A DNA stretch of 64,000 nucleotides from Flavobacteria bacterium RIFCSPLOWO2_12_FULL_35_11. GTDB taxonomy: Bacteria; Bacteroidota; Bacteroidia; Flavobacteriales; Flavobacteriaceae. The translations under genes and the position numbers were made by a program. The stretch spans positions 62,001 through 126,000 of the forward strand of contig MGWK01000009.1 of NCBI GenBank assembly GCA_001800975.1, read 5' to 3'. This document shows positions 52,238 to 62,038 of the stretch, piece after piece; the first letter of the stretch is position 1, and the number at the start of each line of letters is the position of its first letter. The notes under the pieces were generated by a model, which ran no database searches, was not told the DNA's origin, and worked only from the letters and a program-made list of their open reading frames with translations.

Positions 52238-52738
52238 CTATATGGTTAATTCATTTTCTTCTTTCATATTTCTCGATATTTTAAAAATTTCACTAAGAAC
52301 CATAAAAAACATCCCCATGCATAACAAAAAAGGAGTAAAACCAAATGTTATCGTTACATTTTCTGCATAAAAAACTTCGTATAAAATTGAAGGAATCCCC
52401 ATTATAAAAGAACAAACTACCAACAAAACTCCCATTTTGTTGAAATTTTTCAACACAAATTCATCAAATATTTTATGCAGTTGAAAGTATTCTAATATTT
52501 TTCCGAAGATATATACACAATAGATCAATATTAGATATGATACCATTTTAGTTACTATCAACATTTTAGTTGGAAAATCAATTGTTTTTATCCTGAATCC
52601 ACTAATATGAATATCAAGATAATTTGAATTATCAACAAATAAAATATATGGTATAGCTATCAAAGTTATAAGAATAAAAGGTGTTAAAAATATCCAAGAT
52701 AAGTCAACAATTGTTTTTAAAATATTAAGTTTTTTCAT
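52238..52738 (-). CDS. DUF2975 membrane protein
   Basis: A 166-aa protein with four transmembrane segments: IFLTPFILITLIAIPYILFV, MVSYLILIYCVYIFG, MGVLLVVCSFIMGIPSILY and FTPFLLCMGMFFMVLSEIF, with the tail ISRNMKEENELTI. Such DUF2975 proteins pair with an HTH_3 regulator and are thought to sense the membrane or hold the regulator (inference). The true start is ATG 52738 (MKKLNILKTIVDLSW). The frame is open to 52879, but it would run over the promoter and operator. Confidence 0.85.
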   Translation of the reverse strand: MKKLNILKTIVDLSWIFLTPFILITLIAIPYILFVDNSNYLDIHISGFRIKTIDFPTKMLIVTKMVSYLILIYCVYIFGKILEYFQLHKIFDEFVLKNFNKMGVLLVVCSFIMGIPSILYEVFYAENVTITFGFTPFLLCMGMFFMVLSEIFKISRNMKEENELTI

Positions 52739-52757
52739 AATAAATTTATTTATGAAA

Positions 52758-52787
52758 CGAATATATGAATTAATTATTGATAAACAA
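52758..52787 (-). promoter_or_regulatory. Promoter TTG-N19-TATATTCG of the DUF2975-HTH operon
   Basis: Minus strand: TTG (52785-52787), exactly 19 bp, then TATATTCG (52758-52765), with the ATG 19 bp on. Spacing equals the Bacteroidota consensus. Confidence 0.75.
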
Positions 52788-52796
52788 TAATTAATT
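52768..52796. promoter_or_regulatory. Perfect 12-bp inverted repeat: probable operator
   Basis: AATTAATTATTG-ATAAA-CAATAATTAATT. It covers the -33 TTG and the spacer of the DUF2975-HTH promoter, so a bound repressor would block the polymerase. The encoded HTH protein is the obvious candidate. Because the DNA is AT-rich the palindrome needs testing, but a 12/12 match is unlikely by chance. Confidence 0.6.
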
Positions 52797-52901
52797 ACCT
52801 TTTTTAAACAATTAAATGAGATTTTAATTAAAAATAAAAATATAATAATATCATTTGGGTATTGTGCAAATTTAACCAACTTGCAAATTCAAATTTTAAA
52901 G

Positions 52902-53021
52902 ATGAACTATTTTAAAAACTTTTGGAAAACGTACGCGCCTTATTTAACCGATGTTTGGCAATATTTAATCATTATCGTCATTTTTATCATTGCCGGCATT
53001 GTTTATTTAATCATTAATTAA
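52902..53021 (+). CDS. 39-aa single-helix membrane peptide
   Basis: The ORF begins MNYFKNFWKTYAPYLTDVWQ and continues into a very hydrophobic helix (YLIIIVIFIIAGIVYLIIN), then stops. An aromatic, basic amphipathic start followed by one transmembrane helix resembles small membrane peptides. It is directly followed by a terminator (53022-53052). The upstream sequence has no strong promoter box. It faces the sdhB gene convergently. A short protein of this kind would be missed by most gene finders. Confidence 0.6.
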   Translation: MNYFKNFWKTYAPYLTDVWQYLIIIVIFIIAGIVYLIIN

Positions 53022-53052
53022 AAAACCCAAAAGAAGACTCTTTTGGGTTTTT
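53022..53052. terminator. Bidirectional terminator between the 39-aa gene and sdhB
   Basis: AAAACCCAAAAGA / TCTTTTGGGTTTT stem with T-run on the plus strand and A-run on the other. Confidence 0.85.
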
Positions 53053-53078
53053 ATTTAAAAATTAAAGTTTGATTTATG

Positions 53079-53819
53079 CTAAATAGTTGCCGCTAAATAT
53101 TCGCGATTTAAACGGGCAATATTTTCTATTGATATTCCTTTCGGACATTCAATTTCACAAGCTCCTGTATTGGTACAATTACCAAATCCTTCCAGATCCA
53201 TTTGCATCACCATATTTTTAACACGGTCTTTTGCCTCTACTTTTCCTTGTGGCAACAAAGCAAATTGTGATACTTTAGCCGCAACAAACAACATAGCGCT
53301 TGAGTTTTTACAACTGGCAACACAAGCTCCACAACCAATGCAAGAAGCAGCATCCATAGATAAATCTGCATTTTGTTTTGAAATTGGAATTGAATTTGCA
53401 TCTTGCGTATTTCCCGATGTGTTTACCGAAATATAACCACCAGCTTGTTGTATGCGCTCAAAAGCCATACGGTCAACCACTAAATCTTTAATTACCGGAA
53501 AAGCATTTGCCCTGAAAGGTTCTATAAAAATAGTGTCACCATCTTTAAACATACGCATATGCAATTGACAAGTAGTAATACCTCTGTCTGGTCCGTGCGC
53601 TTCACCATTGATTTGCAAAGAACACATTCCGCAAATACCTTCTCTGCAGTCGTGATCAAAAGCGATTGGTTCTTCATCTTTTGCAACCAGACTTTCATTT
53701 AAAACGTCCATCATTTCCAAAAATGACATATGTTCTGAAATATCAGTTACTTTATATTCGACCATTCGACCTTTGTCTTGTGGCCCTTTTTGTCTCCAAA
53801 TTTTTAACGTTAAATTCAT
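53079..53819 (-). CDS. sdhB: Succinate dehydrogenase/fumarate reductase iron-sulfur subunit
   Basis: Passes electrons from FAD to the quinone site. The 246-aa protein has the [2Fe-2S] ferredoxin domain ([13 protein letters not shown] and ITTCQLHM), then the [4Fe-4S] motif [11 protein letters not shown] and the C-terminal [14 protein letters not shown] cluster. It is the last gene of sdhCAB. All expected Cys are present. The complex lies on the cytoplasmic side of the inner membrane and links the TCA cycle to menaquinone. Confidence 0.95.
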   Translation of the reverse strand: MNLTLKIWRQKGPQDKGRMVEYKVTDISEHMSFLEMMDVLNESLVAKDEEPIAFDHDCREGICGMCSLQINGEAHGPDRGITTCQLHMRMFKDGDTIFIEPFRANAFPVIKDLVVDRMAFERIQQAGGYISVNTSGNTQDANSIPISKQNADLSMDAASCIGCGACVASCKNSSAMLFVAAKVSQFALLPQGKVEAKDRVKNMVMQMDLEGFGNCTNTGACEIECPKGISIENIARLNREYLAATI

Positions 53820-53828
53820 AATGTCTTA

Positions 53829-55832
53829 TTATTTGTATGAACGAGTTTTTAATTCGATATCTTTAAATTCTAATTCTTCTTTGTGCAAAATAGCCTCGCT
53901 AGGTTTCCCTGTATATTCCCAAGCGGCAACATACGCGAAATTAGCATCATCTCTTTTTGCTTCACCATCATCTGTAATATGTTCTTCACGGAAATGACCT
54001 CCACAAGATTCTTCGCGTTCCAAAGCATCTTTTGCAAACAATTCACCCAATTCTAAGAAATCTGCAACCCTGCCAGCTTTTTCAAGCTCTTGGTTAAATT
54101 CGTTTAAACTTCCCGGAACTTTTACGTTTTTCCAGAAGTCTTCTCTAATTTCCTGAATCTCTGTGATGGCTTCTTTTAACCCTTTTTCATTTCGGGCCAT
54201 TCCAACTTTATCCCACATTACCTGACCTAATCTCTTATGGTAATAATCTACCGTATGTGTTCCTTTGTTGTTGATAAAGAATTCTAGCTGACTTTTAACC
54301 GATTTTTCAGCTTCATCAAACTCAGGTAAATCTGTTTTTATTTTTCCGGTTCTGATATCATCAGCCAAATAATCACCAATGGTATAAGGCAATACAAAAT
54401 AACCATCAGCCAATCCTTGCATTAAGGCTGAAGCGCCCAATCTGTTTGCCCCGTGATCAGAGAAATTTGCTTCCCCAATACAGTACAAACCAGGAACGGT
54501 AGTCATTAAATTATAATCAACCCAAACACCACCCATCGTATAATGTGTAGCCGGATAAATCATCATTGGTGTTTTGTATGGATTTTCATCAATGATTTTC
54601 TCATACATCTGGAATAAGTTTCCGTATTTTTCTTCAATAACGGCTTCCCCTAATTGTGTGATTTTTTCTATTGAAGCATTGTTTATTCCGTGTATTTTAG
54701 CTTGTTCAGTTCCATAACGTTTTATGGCTGTCGCAAAATCTAAATAAACTGCTTCGCCCGTTGCGTTTACGCCAAAACCGGCATCACAACGTTCTTTTGC
54801 AGCTCTTGAAGCCACGTCACGAGGCACCAAGTTACCAAATGCAGGATATCTTCTTTCCAAGAAATAATCCCTGTTTTCTTCAGCAATTTGAATTGGTTTT
54901 AATTTCTTTTGTTGAATGGCTTTTGCATCTTCTAATTTTGCAGGAACCCAAATTCGGCCATCATTTCGCAATGATTCAGACATCAACGTTAATTTTGACT
55001 GATAATCACCCGATCTTGGAATACAAGTTGGATGAATTTGCGTGAAACAAGGATTTGCAAAAAACGCTCCTTTTTTATGAATTTTCCAGGCAGCAGTTGC
55101 ATTAGAACCCATTGCGTTGGTTGATAAGAAATAAACGTTTCCATAACCACCAGTTGCAACAACAACTGCATGGGCAGAATGGCGTTCAATTTCACCGGTA
55201 ATTAAATTACGGGCAATAATACCTCTTGCTTTTCCGTCGATTTTCACCACGTCAAGCATTTCGTGACGGTTAAACATTTCTATTTTACCGCGGGCAATTT
55301 GGCGATTCATAGCTGAATAAGCGCCCAATAACAATTGTTGGCCTGTTTGTCCTTTCGCATAAAAAGTACGCGAAACCAACACACCACCAAATGAACGATT
55401 GTCGAGCAATCCGCCATAATCACGTGCAAAAGGCACACCTTGCGCCACACATTGGTCGATAATGTTTCCTGAAACCTCTGCCAATCGGTAAACATTCGCT
55501 TCACGTGAACGATAGTCGCCACCTTTTACGGTATCATAAAATAAGCGATAGTTTGAATCACCATCACCCATATAATTTTTTGAAGCATTGATTCCTCCTT
55601 GCGCCGCAATTGAGTGCGCGCGACGAGGAGAATCTTGGTAAGCAAATGCTTTTACGCTATAACCTAACTCGGCTAAAGTAGCTGCAGCAGAGCCTCCTGC
55701 CAAACCTGTTCCAATAACAATAATATCTATATTACGTTTGTTGGCCGGGTTTACCAAGTTAATTTTGTCTTTATATAATGTCCATTTATCTTTTATTGGA
55801 CCTTCTGGTATTCTTGAATTTAAAGTCGTCAT
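53829..55832 (-). CDS. sdhA: Succinate dehydrogenase/fumarate reductase flavoprotein subunit
   Basis: The 667-aa FAD subunit, with the dinucleotide motif [17 protein letters not shown] (about 42-58), the His-FAD attachment region [17 protein letters not shown], and the active-site segment [21 protein letters not shown]. Other catalytic residues lie in [12 protein letters not shown]. The length and C-terminal [21 protein letters not shown] agree with the Bacteroidota/B-type enzymes. It lies 9 bp upstream of sdhB and 12 bp downstream of sdhC on the same mRNA. Confidence 0.95.
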   Translation of the reverse strand: MTTLNSRIPEGPIKDKWTLYKDKINLVNPANKRNIDIIVIGTGLAGGSAAATLAELGYSVKAFAYQDSPRRAHSIAAQGGINASKNYMGDGDSNYRLFYDTVKGGDYRSREANVYRLAEVSGNIIDQCVAQGVPFARDYGGLLDNRSFGGVLVSRTFYAKGQTGQQLLLGAYSAMNRQIARGKIEMFNRHEMLDVVKIDGKARGIIARNLITGEIERHSAHAVVVATGGYGNVYFLSTNAMGSNATAAWKIHKKGAFFANPCFTQIHPTCIPRSGDYQSKLTLMSESLRNDGRIWVPAKLEDAKAIQQKKLKPIQIAEENRDYFLERRYPAFGNLVPRDVASRAAKERCDAGFGVNATGEAVYLDFATAIKRYGTEQAKIHGINNASIEKITQLGEAVIEEKYGNLFQMYEKIIDENPYKTPMMIYPATHYTMGGVWVDYNLMTTVPGLYCIGEANFSDHGANRLGASALMQGLADGYFVLPYTIGDYLADDIRTGKIKTDLPEFDEAEKSVKSQLEFFINNKGTHTVDYYHKRLGQVMWDKVGMARNEKGLKEAITEIQEIREDFWKNVKVPGSLNEFNQELEKAGRVADFLELGELFAKDALEREESCGGHFREEHITDDGEAKRDDANFAYVAAWEYTGKPSEAILHKEELEFKDIELKTRSYK

Positions 55833-55844
55833 AATTTTATAAGA

Positions 55845-56501
55845 TTAATGGTTAAAATAGTGAAACAATGCGATGATTATAAATCCTGAAGGAATGGCAA
55901 TTGCGTAAATTTTACCCAATGTCTTTACACATTTTGTGTATTTATTTAAACCAACAGATTGAAACGCTGATTGAAAACCATGTAATAAATGCAGTGCCAA
56001 TAATACAAAGGCAATTACATAAGCGCCAACTCTTAATGGGTCAGCGAATTTGTGTTGCAATTCCGCAAAATACCTTGTTGGGTCTTCCGGTAAAAATTCG
56101 ATGTATTTGTGGTTCATTTCGGGAAACCAGAAATCAATAAAGTGCAAAACAATAAAGGCTAAAATTACGCCACCGCTAACTGCCATATTTCTTGACATCC
56201 AAGAAGCATTTGCAGCGCCATTGTATTTAAAATATTTAACACTTCTTGACCCTCTATTCTTTAACTCTAAAACAAATCCCATCACAAAGTGAAAAACAAC
56301 GCCAAAAATTAAAATGGGTTGCATTAAAAATTGCACTAAAAAATTAGTTCCCATAAAATGGGACAATTCATTAAATACATTTTCACTGAATAATGAAGTT
56401 ATATTTACCGTTAAATGAATAAGTAAGAAAATAATAAGGAAAAGTGCAGATAAAGCCATCGCTACTTTCCTTGCGATTGATGAAGATAAAAATCCGCTCA
56501 T
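55845..56501 (-). CDS. sdhC: Succinate dehydrogenase cytochrome b subunit (single-anchor type)
   Basis: A 218-aa membrane anchor with five transmembrane segments (such as VAMALSALFLIIFLLIHLTVNI and FIIIALFHYFNH). His residues in HLTVN, FHFVMG, HFIDFW and LHLLHGFQSAFQ suit two b-type hemes. A single large cytochrome b with no SdhD is the diheme type B arrangement of Bacteroidota. First gene of sdhCAB. The TATCTTTG box at 56528-56535 (minus) would drive it. Confidence 0.93.
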   Translation of the reverse strand: MSGFLSSSIARKVAMALSALFLIIFLLIHLTVNITSLFSENVFNELSHFMGTNFLVQFLMQPILIFGVVFHFVMGFVLELKNRGSRSVKYFKYNGAANASWMSRNMAVSGGVILAFIVLHFIDFWFPEMNHKYIEFLPEDPTRYFAELQHKFADPLRVGAYVIAFVLLALHLLHGFQSAFQSVGLNKYTKCVKTLGKIYAIAIPSGFIIIALFHYFNH

Positions 56502-56527
56502 TTTTAATATAAATTTTTAGAAAGTAA

Positions 56528-56535
56528 CAAAGATA
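56528..56535 (-). promoter_or_regulatory. -7 box (TATCTTTG) of sdhCAB
   Basis: TATCTTTG on the minus strand, 26 bp before the sdhC ATG. No clear -33 TTTG. Confidence 0.55.
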
Positions 56536-56631
56536 CTATTTCATTTTTTGTATGAAAACATATGGAAACTTAATTTGAAAAAGAGCCTTTATTTAGAATG
56601 ATTATAATAAAAAATAATCTAAAAAAAATGA

Positions 56632-56639
56632 TAACTTCG
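56632..56639 (+). promoter_or_regulatory. -7-like box (TAACTTCG) for the BNR protein
   Basis: TAACTTCG (TAnnTTcG variant) lies 32 bp before the ATG at 56672. Confidence 0.4.
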
Positions 56640-56671
56640 TAAAACTATAACCTTAACCAAACTTTATTCTT

Positions 56672-59600
56672 ATGAAAAAAATCGCTTTTCTGCTTTTTTT
56701 GATTTCATTGACTTTAAACGCACAACAATTTGACAGTAAGAAATTTGAAAATATAAAAACGCGCCCCATTGGTCCGGCAGGAATGAGCGGCAGGGTAACG
56801 TCTATTGACGCAGTAACTGAGAATCCCGACATTATTTATGTAGGAACCGCTTCCGGTGGATTATGGAAATCTGAAAGCGGCGGCATTGACTGGACGCCTG
56901 TTTTCGACCATGAGGCAGTTGCATCAATTGGGGCCGTTGCCATTCAACAAAGCAATCCCGATGTAATTTGGGCAGGAACCGGCGAAGGAAATCCGAGAAA
57001 CAGCGCATCTGGCGGTTATGGCATCTACAAAAGTTTAGATGCAGGAAAAACCTGGAAATTGATGGGTTTGGAGAAAACCAGAAATATTCATAAAATCATT
57101 ATTGATAAAGACAATCCGAATACGATTTATGTCGGTGCCATTGGCTCCGCTTGGGGGGAACATCCTGAACGCGGCGTTTTTAAAACAACCGATGGCGGAA
57201 AAACATGGACAAAGTCGCTGTTTGTTAACAATAAAACTGGCTGCGCCGATTTGGTTGTTGACCCAAGCAATCCGAATAAATTAATCGCTGCAATGTGGGA
57301 ACACGAACGCAAACCTTGGACTTTTAATTCTGGTGGTGAAGGCTCGGGCTTATACATTACTTACGACGGCGGTGAAAATTGGAAAAAATTAACTGACAAA
57401 GATGGATTGCCCGAAGGAAATTTGGGAAGAATAGGTTTGGCAATTGCGCCAAGCAATCCTAAATTTGTGTATGCTTTGGTTGAAGCGAAAAAAAACGCGC
57501 TGTACAAATCTGTAGATGGCGGATTTAAATGGGAAATGGTAAATGACCAATCGAGCGGAAGAGGTGCCGACGGTATAGGAAACAGGCCTTTTTATTATGC
57601 GGATATTTTTGTGGATCCGTTAAATGAAAATAGAATTTATTCCCTTTTCACCTATGTAAACGTAAGTGAAGACGGCGGGAAATCGTTTCAGCAGTTAATG
57701 CCTGCCTACGGATCTGCAGCAGGTGTGCATCCCGATCATCACGCTTGGTATATTCATCCCAATAAACCAAATTTTATGATGGACGGAAATGACGGCGGTT
57801 TGTACATTACCAGAGATCGCGGAAAAACTTGGCGTTTTGCAGAAAACTTGCCTATTGCACAATTTTACCATATCAATGTAGATATGGAATTTCCTTACAA
57901 CGTGTATGGCGGAATGCAAGATAATGGCTCTTGGGTTGGCCCGGCTTATGTGCTAAAATCTCAGGGAATCAGAAATTCCTATTGGCAGGAAATTATGTTT
58001 GGAGATGGTTTTGATGCGGTTCCCGACCCGAAAGATTCGCGTTATGGCTACGCAATGTCGCAACAGGGCTCTGTTGGAAGATATGATAAGGTTACCGGAA
58101 ATACAAAAAATATAAAACCTACACATCCCAATCCCGACCTAAAACTTCGGTATAACTGGAATTCGGCCATCGCCATCAATCAAACAGACCAAGAAACCAT
58201 TTATTTTGGTAGCCAGTTTGTGCATAAATCTGCAGATAAAGGACATACCTGGGAAATCATTTCACCCGATTTGACCACAAATAATAAAGAAAAACAAAAA
58301 CAACACGAAAGCGGCGGCATTACGATGGATGCCACTGGAGCAGAAAATCATTGTACTATTTTGGCTATTGAGCCAAGTGTATTAGATGAAAATATGCTTT
58401 GGGTTGGCACCGATGACGGAAATATTCAGCTGACTTTAGACGGTGGCACTACCTGGACAAATGTTTCCAAAAACATTAAAGATATGCCTAAGGAAAGTTG
58501 GGTGGCGCAAATAAGAGCCTCAAAATTTAATAAAGGCGAGGCTTATGCAGTGGTGAACAATTATCGGCAATTCGATTTTAAACCTTATTTGTTCAGAACC
58601 CGGGATTTCGGAAAAACTTGGGAAAACCTGTTGGCAGGAAAGGATGAAATTTTTGGCTATTCACTCTCTTTGGCACAAGATTTAGAAGTTCAAAATTTAC
58701 TTTTTTTGGGAACTGAAAACGGATTGTATATCAGTCTGGATGAAGGTAAAACGTGGACAAAGTGGATCAGCAACTATCCGACGGTTTCAACCATGGATTT
58801 GGCCATTCATCCCAGAGAACACGATTTAATTATTGCCACTTTTGGAAGGGCCGCTTATGTTTTAGATGATATCAGACCTTTTAGGGCGATGGCAAAAGAA
58901 GGAAAAGCTATTTTAGACAAACCTTTACATTTGTTCACGCCTCCAACCGCTTATATTACCCAAAATCAGGAAGCTTCCGGAACACGTTTTGGCGCCAATG
59001 CCATTTTTAATGGCGAAAACAAGCCACGCGGCGCTATGATTACGTACAGCATCAACAGACCTGAAATCAAAAAATCCGAAGTAAATTCAGACAAAAAGAA
59101 AAAGGATGCTAAAATTAATGCCGTTGCTGATACTGTTAAATCTGAAAAACCTTTGGCGAAATTCGATTCCATTTTCTTTCAGGCCTTTAACGACAAAAAC
59201 GAACTGATTCGAAGTATTCACATTGAAGCACCAAAGGAAAATGGTGCACACAGGTTCTTTTGGAATTTAGACGAAAAAGGGAAAAGCGGTCCATCAAGAA
59301 AAGCAGAAAAATCAAATGGCGCTGAACCAAGCGGCGTTACTGTTTTGCCGGGAACTTATGCCATAAAAATTCATTTTGGAAAAGAGACTGCCTCAGAAAC
59401 CATAAAAGTGGCCTATGATCCAAGAGTTGAAATGCCTTTTGAAGTCTTAAAAAGCAAGTACGATTTACTGAAACGACTTGAGGCTAAAAAAGGAGTTGCC
59501 GGCGAAGCCACACGGCGCTTATTGGCTTCAAAAGAAATTGTTGAAGATTATCAAAAACGCATTAAAGCCCAAAATAAAGATGCCAAAGAAAAACAAGGCA

Positions 59601-59935
59601 AGAAAGACACGGTTACCATACATTCAGAAATTTCAAAAAAAATAGAAGGTTTGTTGGATGCCATGTTGGGCAAGGAAGATAAACGACAAGGAATTACCGC
59701 CACTGAATTTCCGAGCACTATTTCCTATTTATACACTGCCGCCAATTACATAGATGACTTACTGCAAGAACCCGGAAAAACAGAACTTACCTTGGTAAAA
59801 AATGCCGATGAAAAAGTGAGCAAGGTTATTGCCGATATTAATGCATTTTACAAAACCAATTGGGTAAATTACAGGAATGCCGTGGAAAAATTGAACCTTT
59901 CCCCTTTCAAAGAATTGGAAGAATTAAAATATTAA
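56672..59935 (+). CDS. Exported BNR/sortilin-like beta-propeller protein
   Basis: A 1087-aa protein with a signal peptide (about 1-18, ending TLNAQ). It carries many Asp-box/BNR repeats of the form S/T-x-D-x-G-x-T-W: SLDAGKTW, TTDGGKTW, TYDGGENW, SVDGGFKW, TRDRGKTW, SLDEGKTW, and relatives. These make two beta-propellers (about 30-740) of the sortilin/VPS10 type. The C-terminal part (about 760-1087) is Lys-rich and helical with a beta domain (FFWNLDEKGKSG). Relatives are often called glycosyl hydrolases without proof. No Por secretion CTD is obvious. It has a paralogue at 63 kb. Confidence 0.85.
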   Translation: MKKIAFLLFLISLTLNAQQFDSKKFENIKTRPIGPAGMSGRVTSIDAVTENPDIIYVGTASGGLWKSESGGIDWTPVFDHEAVASIGAVAIQQSNPDVIWAGTGEGNPRNSASGGYGIYKSLDAGKTWKLMGLEKTRNIHKIIIDKDNPNTIYVGAIGSAWGEHPERGVFKTTDGGKTWTKSLFVNNKTGCADLVVDPSNPNKLIAAMWEHERKPWTFNSGGEGSGLYITYDGGENWKKLTDKDGLPEGNLGRIGLAIAPSNPKFVYALVEAKKNALYKSVDGGFKWEMVNDQSSGRGADGIGNRPFYYADIFVDPLNENRIYSLFTYVNVSEDGGKSFQQLMPAYGSAAGVHPDHHAWYIHPNKPNFMMDGNDGGLYITRDRGKTWRFAENLPIAQFYHINVDMEFPYNVYGGMQDNGSWVGPAYVLKSQGIRNSYWQEIMFGDGFDAVPDPKDSRYGYAMSQQGSVGRYDKVTGNTKNIKPTHPNPDLKLRYNWNSAIAINQTDQETIYFGSQFVHKSADKGHTWEIISPDLTTNNKEKQKQHESGGITMDATGAENHCTILAIEPSVLDENMLWVGTDDGNIQLTLDGGTTWTNVSKNIKDMPKESWVAQIRASKFNKGEAYAVVNNYRQFDFKPYLFRTRDFGKTWENLLAGKDEIFGYSLSLAQDLEVQNLLFLGTENGLYISLDEGKTWTKWISNYPTVSTMDLAIHPREHDLIIATFGRAAYVLDDIRPFRAMAKEGKAILDKPLHLFTPPTAYITQNQEASGTRFGANAIFNGENKPRGAMITYSINRPEIKKSEVNSDKKKKDAKINAVADTVKSEKPLAKFDSIFFQAFNDKNELIRSIHIEAPKENGAHRFFWNLDEKGKSGPSRKAEKSNGAEPSGVTVLPGTYAIKIHFGKETASETIKVAYDPRVEMPFEVLKSKYDLLKRLEAKKGVAGEATRRLLASKEIVEDYQKRIKAQNKDAKEKQGKKDTVTIHSEISKKIEGLLDAMLGKEDKRQGITATEFPSTISYLYTAANYIDDLLQEPGKTELTLVKNADEKVSKVIADINAFYKTNWVNYRNAVEKLNLSPFKELEELKY

Positions 59936-59942
59936 ACAAAGT

Positions 59943-59973
59943 AAAACGCCCAATTAAATTGGGCGTTTTTTTT
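59943..59973. terminator. Palindromic terminator, copy 1
   Basis: AACGCCCAATT-A-AATTGGGCGTT with a T8 run on the plus strand, between convergent genes. The same palindrome recurs at 61296-61322 and 62943-62965. Confidence 0.9.
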
Positions 59974-59976
59974 ATG

Positions 59977-61200
59977 TTAAAAATTAAATCTGGGATTTAC
60001 AATGGTGTTAAACATAGATCCAAAAGAATAATTTAAACCAACACTAAAAAAGTAATTATAGCCCGATTTTACCTGTTTTTGGCTCAACAGCAATTCTTCT
60101 AAAGACAAATCACCCGCGGCCAAATTTATTTGATTATTGGTAATATCATAATTTCCGCTAATATTAAATGAAAGGCCTTTTACAATCCTGAAATTTGTTC
60201 CCAAATAAAATGAAAATGCATTTAAAGAAGGGTCATTTAAAAAACTTTCATAGGATGCCTGGCTTGTAATACTGCCCCATTTTTGATTTATGCTTCCGCC
60301 CAAACTTAAGTTATGTTCCCACAAAAATTCCTTTTCTTTATTAAAAATGGTTCTCTCATTGTAGTTGGTATAAATTCCTCCAACTTTATAGGCTAAGGTC
60401 AATTGTTTTTTTGAAGATTCTTTATATGAAAAGAAATTGTATTCAATGGCAGGTTTTAAGGAACCGTAAAATGCTTTATTGCGATAAGTAGATTTACCGG
60501 CCTCAGCAAATGCTCCTGCCGACCAATGATCATTAATGCTTATTACATCATATAAAGTTAAATTAGAAGATTTTTGGCTTGAAACAATGTCGGTCCCATC
60601 ATAAGTATACACCGATCTGCTATCGCTAAAACTTCCTCTTAAATAAAATTTATTTTCAACCGTAACCTGTTTTGCAGTTACACTAAAATTTAAACTTCGG
60701 GTTTTATTTGATTCCTGTCCATAAAAATAGCCCTGAAGCCCAAAGTCGAAAACCCATTTATTCCAGATGTCTTTTTGTTCTTTTACATCAACTTCTTCTT
60801 TCTTTTTCGTTTCCACGGATATTTTATCATGAGCGCCATTTTTTAGCCAATAACGCACCAAGCCAAGTTTGGCGTATTTCAATATCATTTCTCTAATTTC
60901 ACTTTCAGTGCTGTCGGAATTGGTTGAAAAAGTTAATTTGTCCTGAACCTCATTGTAGTTGTTTTGGCCTATGAATTCAATTTCATAGATAGTTCCCCCA
61001 CTGCCATTTACTTGAGTTCTAAATAACAAATGGGCATCGGCGTCCTTTTGATCTCTAACAAACTCAACATAATCCAAATTTTGTTTGATATAGGTAATAT
61101 CGCAATAATTACAGTTTAGGAAAATTTTAAGGGTTGATTCGTTTTGGGCAAATAGATTACAACTTGCCAATACGACAAGTAGAATTATCGTTTTTTTCAT
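59977..61200 (-). CDS. Outer-membrane beta-barrel protein of unknown family
   Basis: A 407-aa protein with a signal peptide (about 1-18, SCNLFAQ). An N-terminal soluble domain with a CNYCD pair follows (residues about 20-140; contains FLNCNYCDITYIKQNLDYVEFV and many short strands). A barrel part from about 160 onwards (KWVFDFGLQGYFYGQE, LNFSVTAKQVTVENKFYLRGSFSDS) ends VNPRFNF. The C-terminal aromatic end is typical of outer-membrane proteins. A DUF481-like barrel is possible, but I do not recognise it firmly. Role unknown. Confidence 0.7.
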   Translation of the reverse strand: MKKTIILLVVLASCNLFAQNESTLKIFLNCNYCDITYIKQNLDYVEFVRDQKDADAHLLFRTQVNGSGGTIYEIEFIGQNNYNEVQDKLTFSTNSDSTESEIREMILKYAKLGLVRYWLKNGAHDKISVETKKKEEVDVKEQKDIWNKWVFDFGLQGYFYGQESNKTRSLNFSVTAKQVTVENKFYLRGSFSDSRSVYTYDGTDIVSSQKSSNLTLYDVISINDHWSAGAFAEAGKSTYRNKAFYGSLKPAIEYNFFSYKESSKKQLTLAYKVGGIYTNYNERTIFNKEKEFLWEHNLSLGGSINQKWGSITSQASYESFLNDPSLNAFSFYLGTNFRIVKGLSFNISGNYDITNNQINLAAGDLSLEELLLSQKQVKSGYNYFFSVGLNYSFGSMFNTIVNPRFNF

Positions 61201-61295
61201 AGCGTTTTACAATTATTTTTATTAAAATCTGAACTAATGTACACATTTAAAAACACAGCAATACTAACAAAAAGTTAAAATGGCATTATAAATAA

Positions 61296-61322
61296 AAAAC
61301 GCCCAATTAAATTGGGCGTTTT
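61296..61322 (-). terminator. Palindromic terminator, copy 2
   Basis: The same AACGCCCAATTAAATTGGGCGTT hairpin; on the minus strand it is followed by TTTTTTATTT. It ends the DUF6973-like gene transcript. Confidence 0.85.
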
Positions 61323-61343
61323 GCTTTTAAATTGTTCTATCTT

Positions 61344-61961
61344 TTATTTACTAGAAGGAATTAAACACTTTTTGTTTTGCCAAGAATGCAACAATTCTTC
61401 TGAAGGTATTAATTCCCCATCGCAAGTTAAAAAATTTCCGACAGTGTCCTTTTTAATTACTTTTAAATCACCCATTAAAATAGCATTAACAATTCTTAGG
61501 ATAATTTCTTTTTGAGGCTCAGGAATTCCTTTTTGCGTAAAACGCAATCCAATATTGTTGTTGAATAAATCCATTTCTTTGGAAGCATTGTCCGGCACAA
61601 TGCCATTTTCTGTCTGATGCTGTTTAAACGTTTTATAATTGCCTTTTTCATGTGTTTTTCCCAAAGAAATGGCTCCCCGCTTTCCAATTTCCTGTTGTAA
61701 CCTGGCCGTCCAATAGGCGTGCCTAAAGGCATCTACTTGTCCACCGGCTTTATCTTTATCCAATAAATCGGTTTTGGCAACAGAATCGGAAACCCTAGTG
61801 ACTTCAAAAGATATTTCTAAAGCCTTTTTGACCTTAAACGGATGCAACAATACCCACTTTTTGTACGGCGCAGGGAGTTTCCGAAATTTTTCCCAATTTG
61901 ATTGCGCACTCATTTGACTGCTCAAGAAAATTAATACAATTATAAAGGTGCGTTTTCTCAT
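61344..61961 (-). CDS. Exported DUF6973-like protein
   Basis: A 205-aa protein with a signal peptide (about 1-19, ending MSAQ). A helical domain with well-conserved polar motifs follows: GGQVDAFRHAYWTARLQQEIG (about 74-94), ISLGKTHEKGNY (about 98-109) and VPDNASKEMDLFNNNIGLRFTQ (about 122-143). His in FRHAYW and THE plus Asp/Asn residues suggest a metal-binding or hydrolytic active site, but no enzyme is known to me. The domain name DUF6973 is a probable match from memory. It lies downstream of chaN on the same strand. Confidence 0.65.
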   Translation of the reverse strand: MRKRTFIIVLIFLSSQMSAQSNWEKFRKLPAPYKKWVLLHPFKVKKALEISFEVTRVSDSVAKTDLLDKDKAGGQVDAFRHAYWTARLQQEIGKRGAISLGKTHEKGNYKTFKQHQTENGIVPDNASKEMDLFNNNIGLRFTQKGIPEPQKEIILRIVNAILMGDLKVIKKDTVGNFLTCDGELIPSEELLHSWQNKKCLIPSSK

Positions 61962-62038
61962 TTTTTATTTTACTCTAATAATCTTTTGCATTATAAAACT
62001 CCATTTCACACCAAATGTTTTGTAAACTTTCAACTTTT

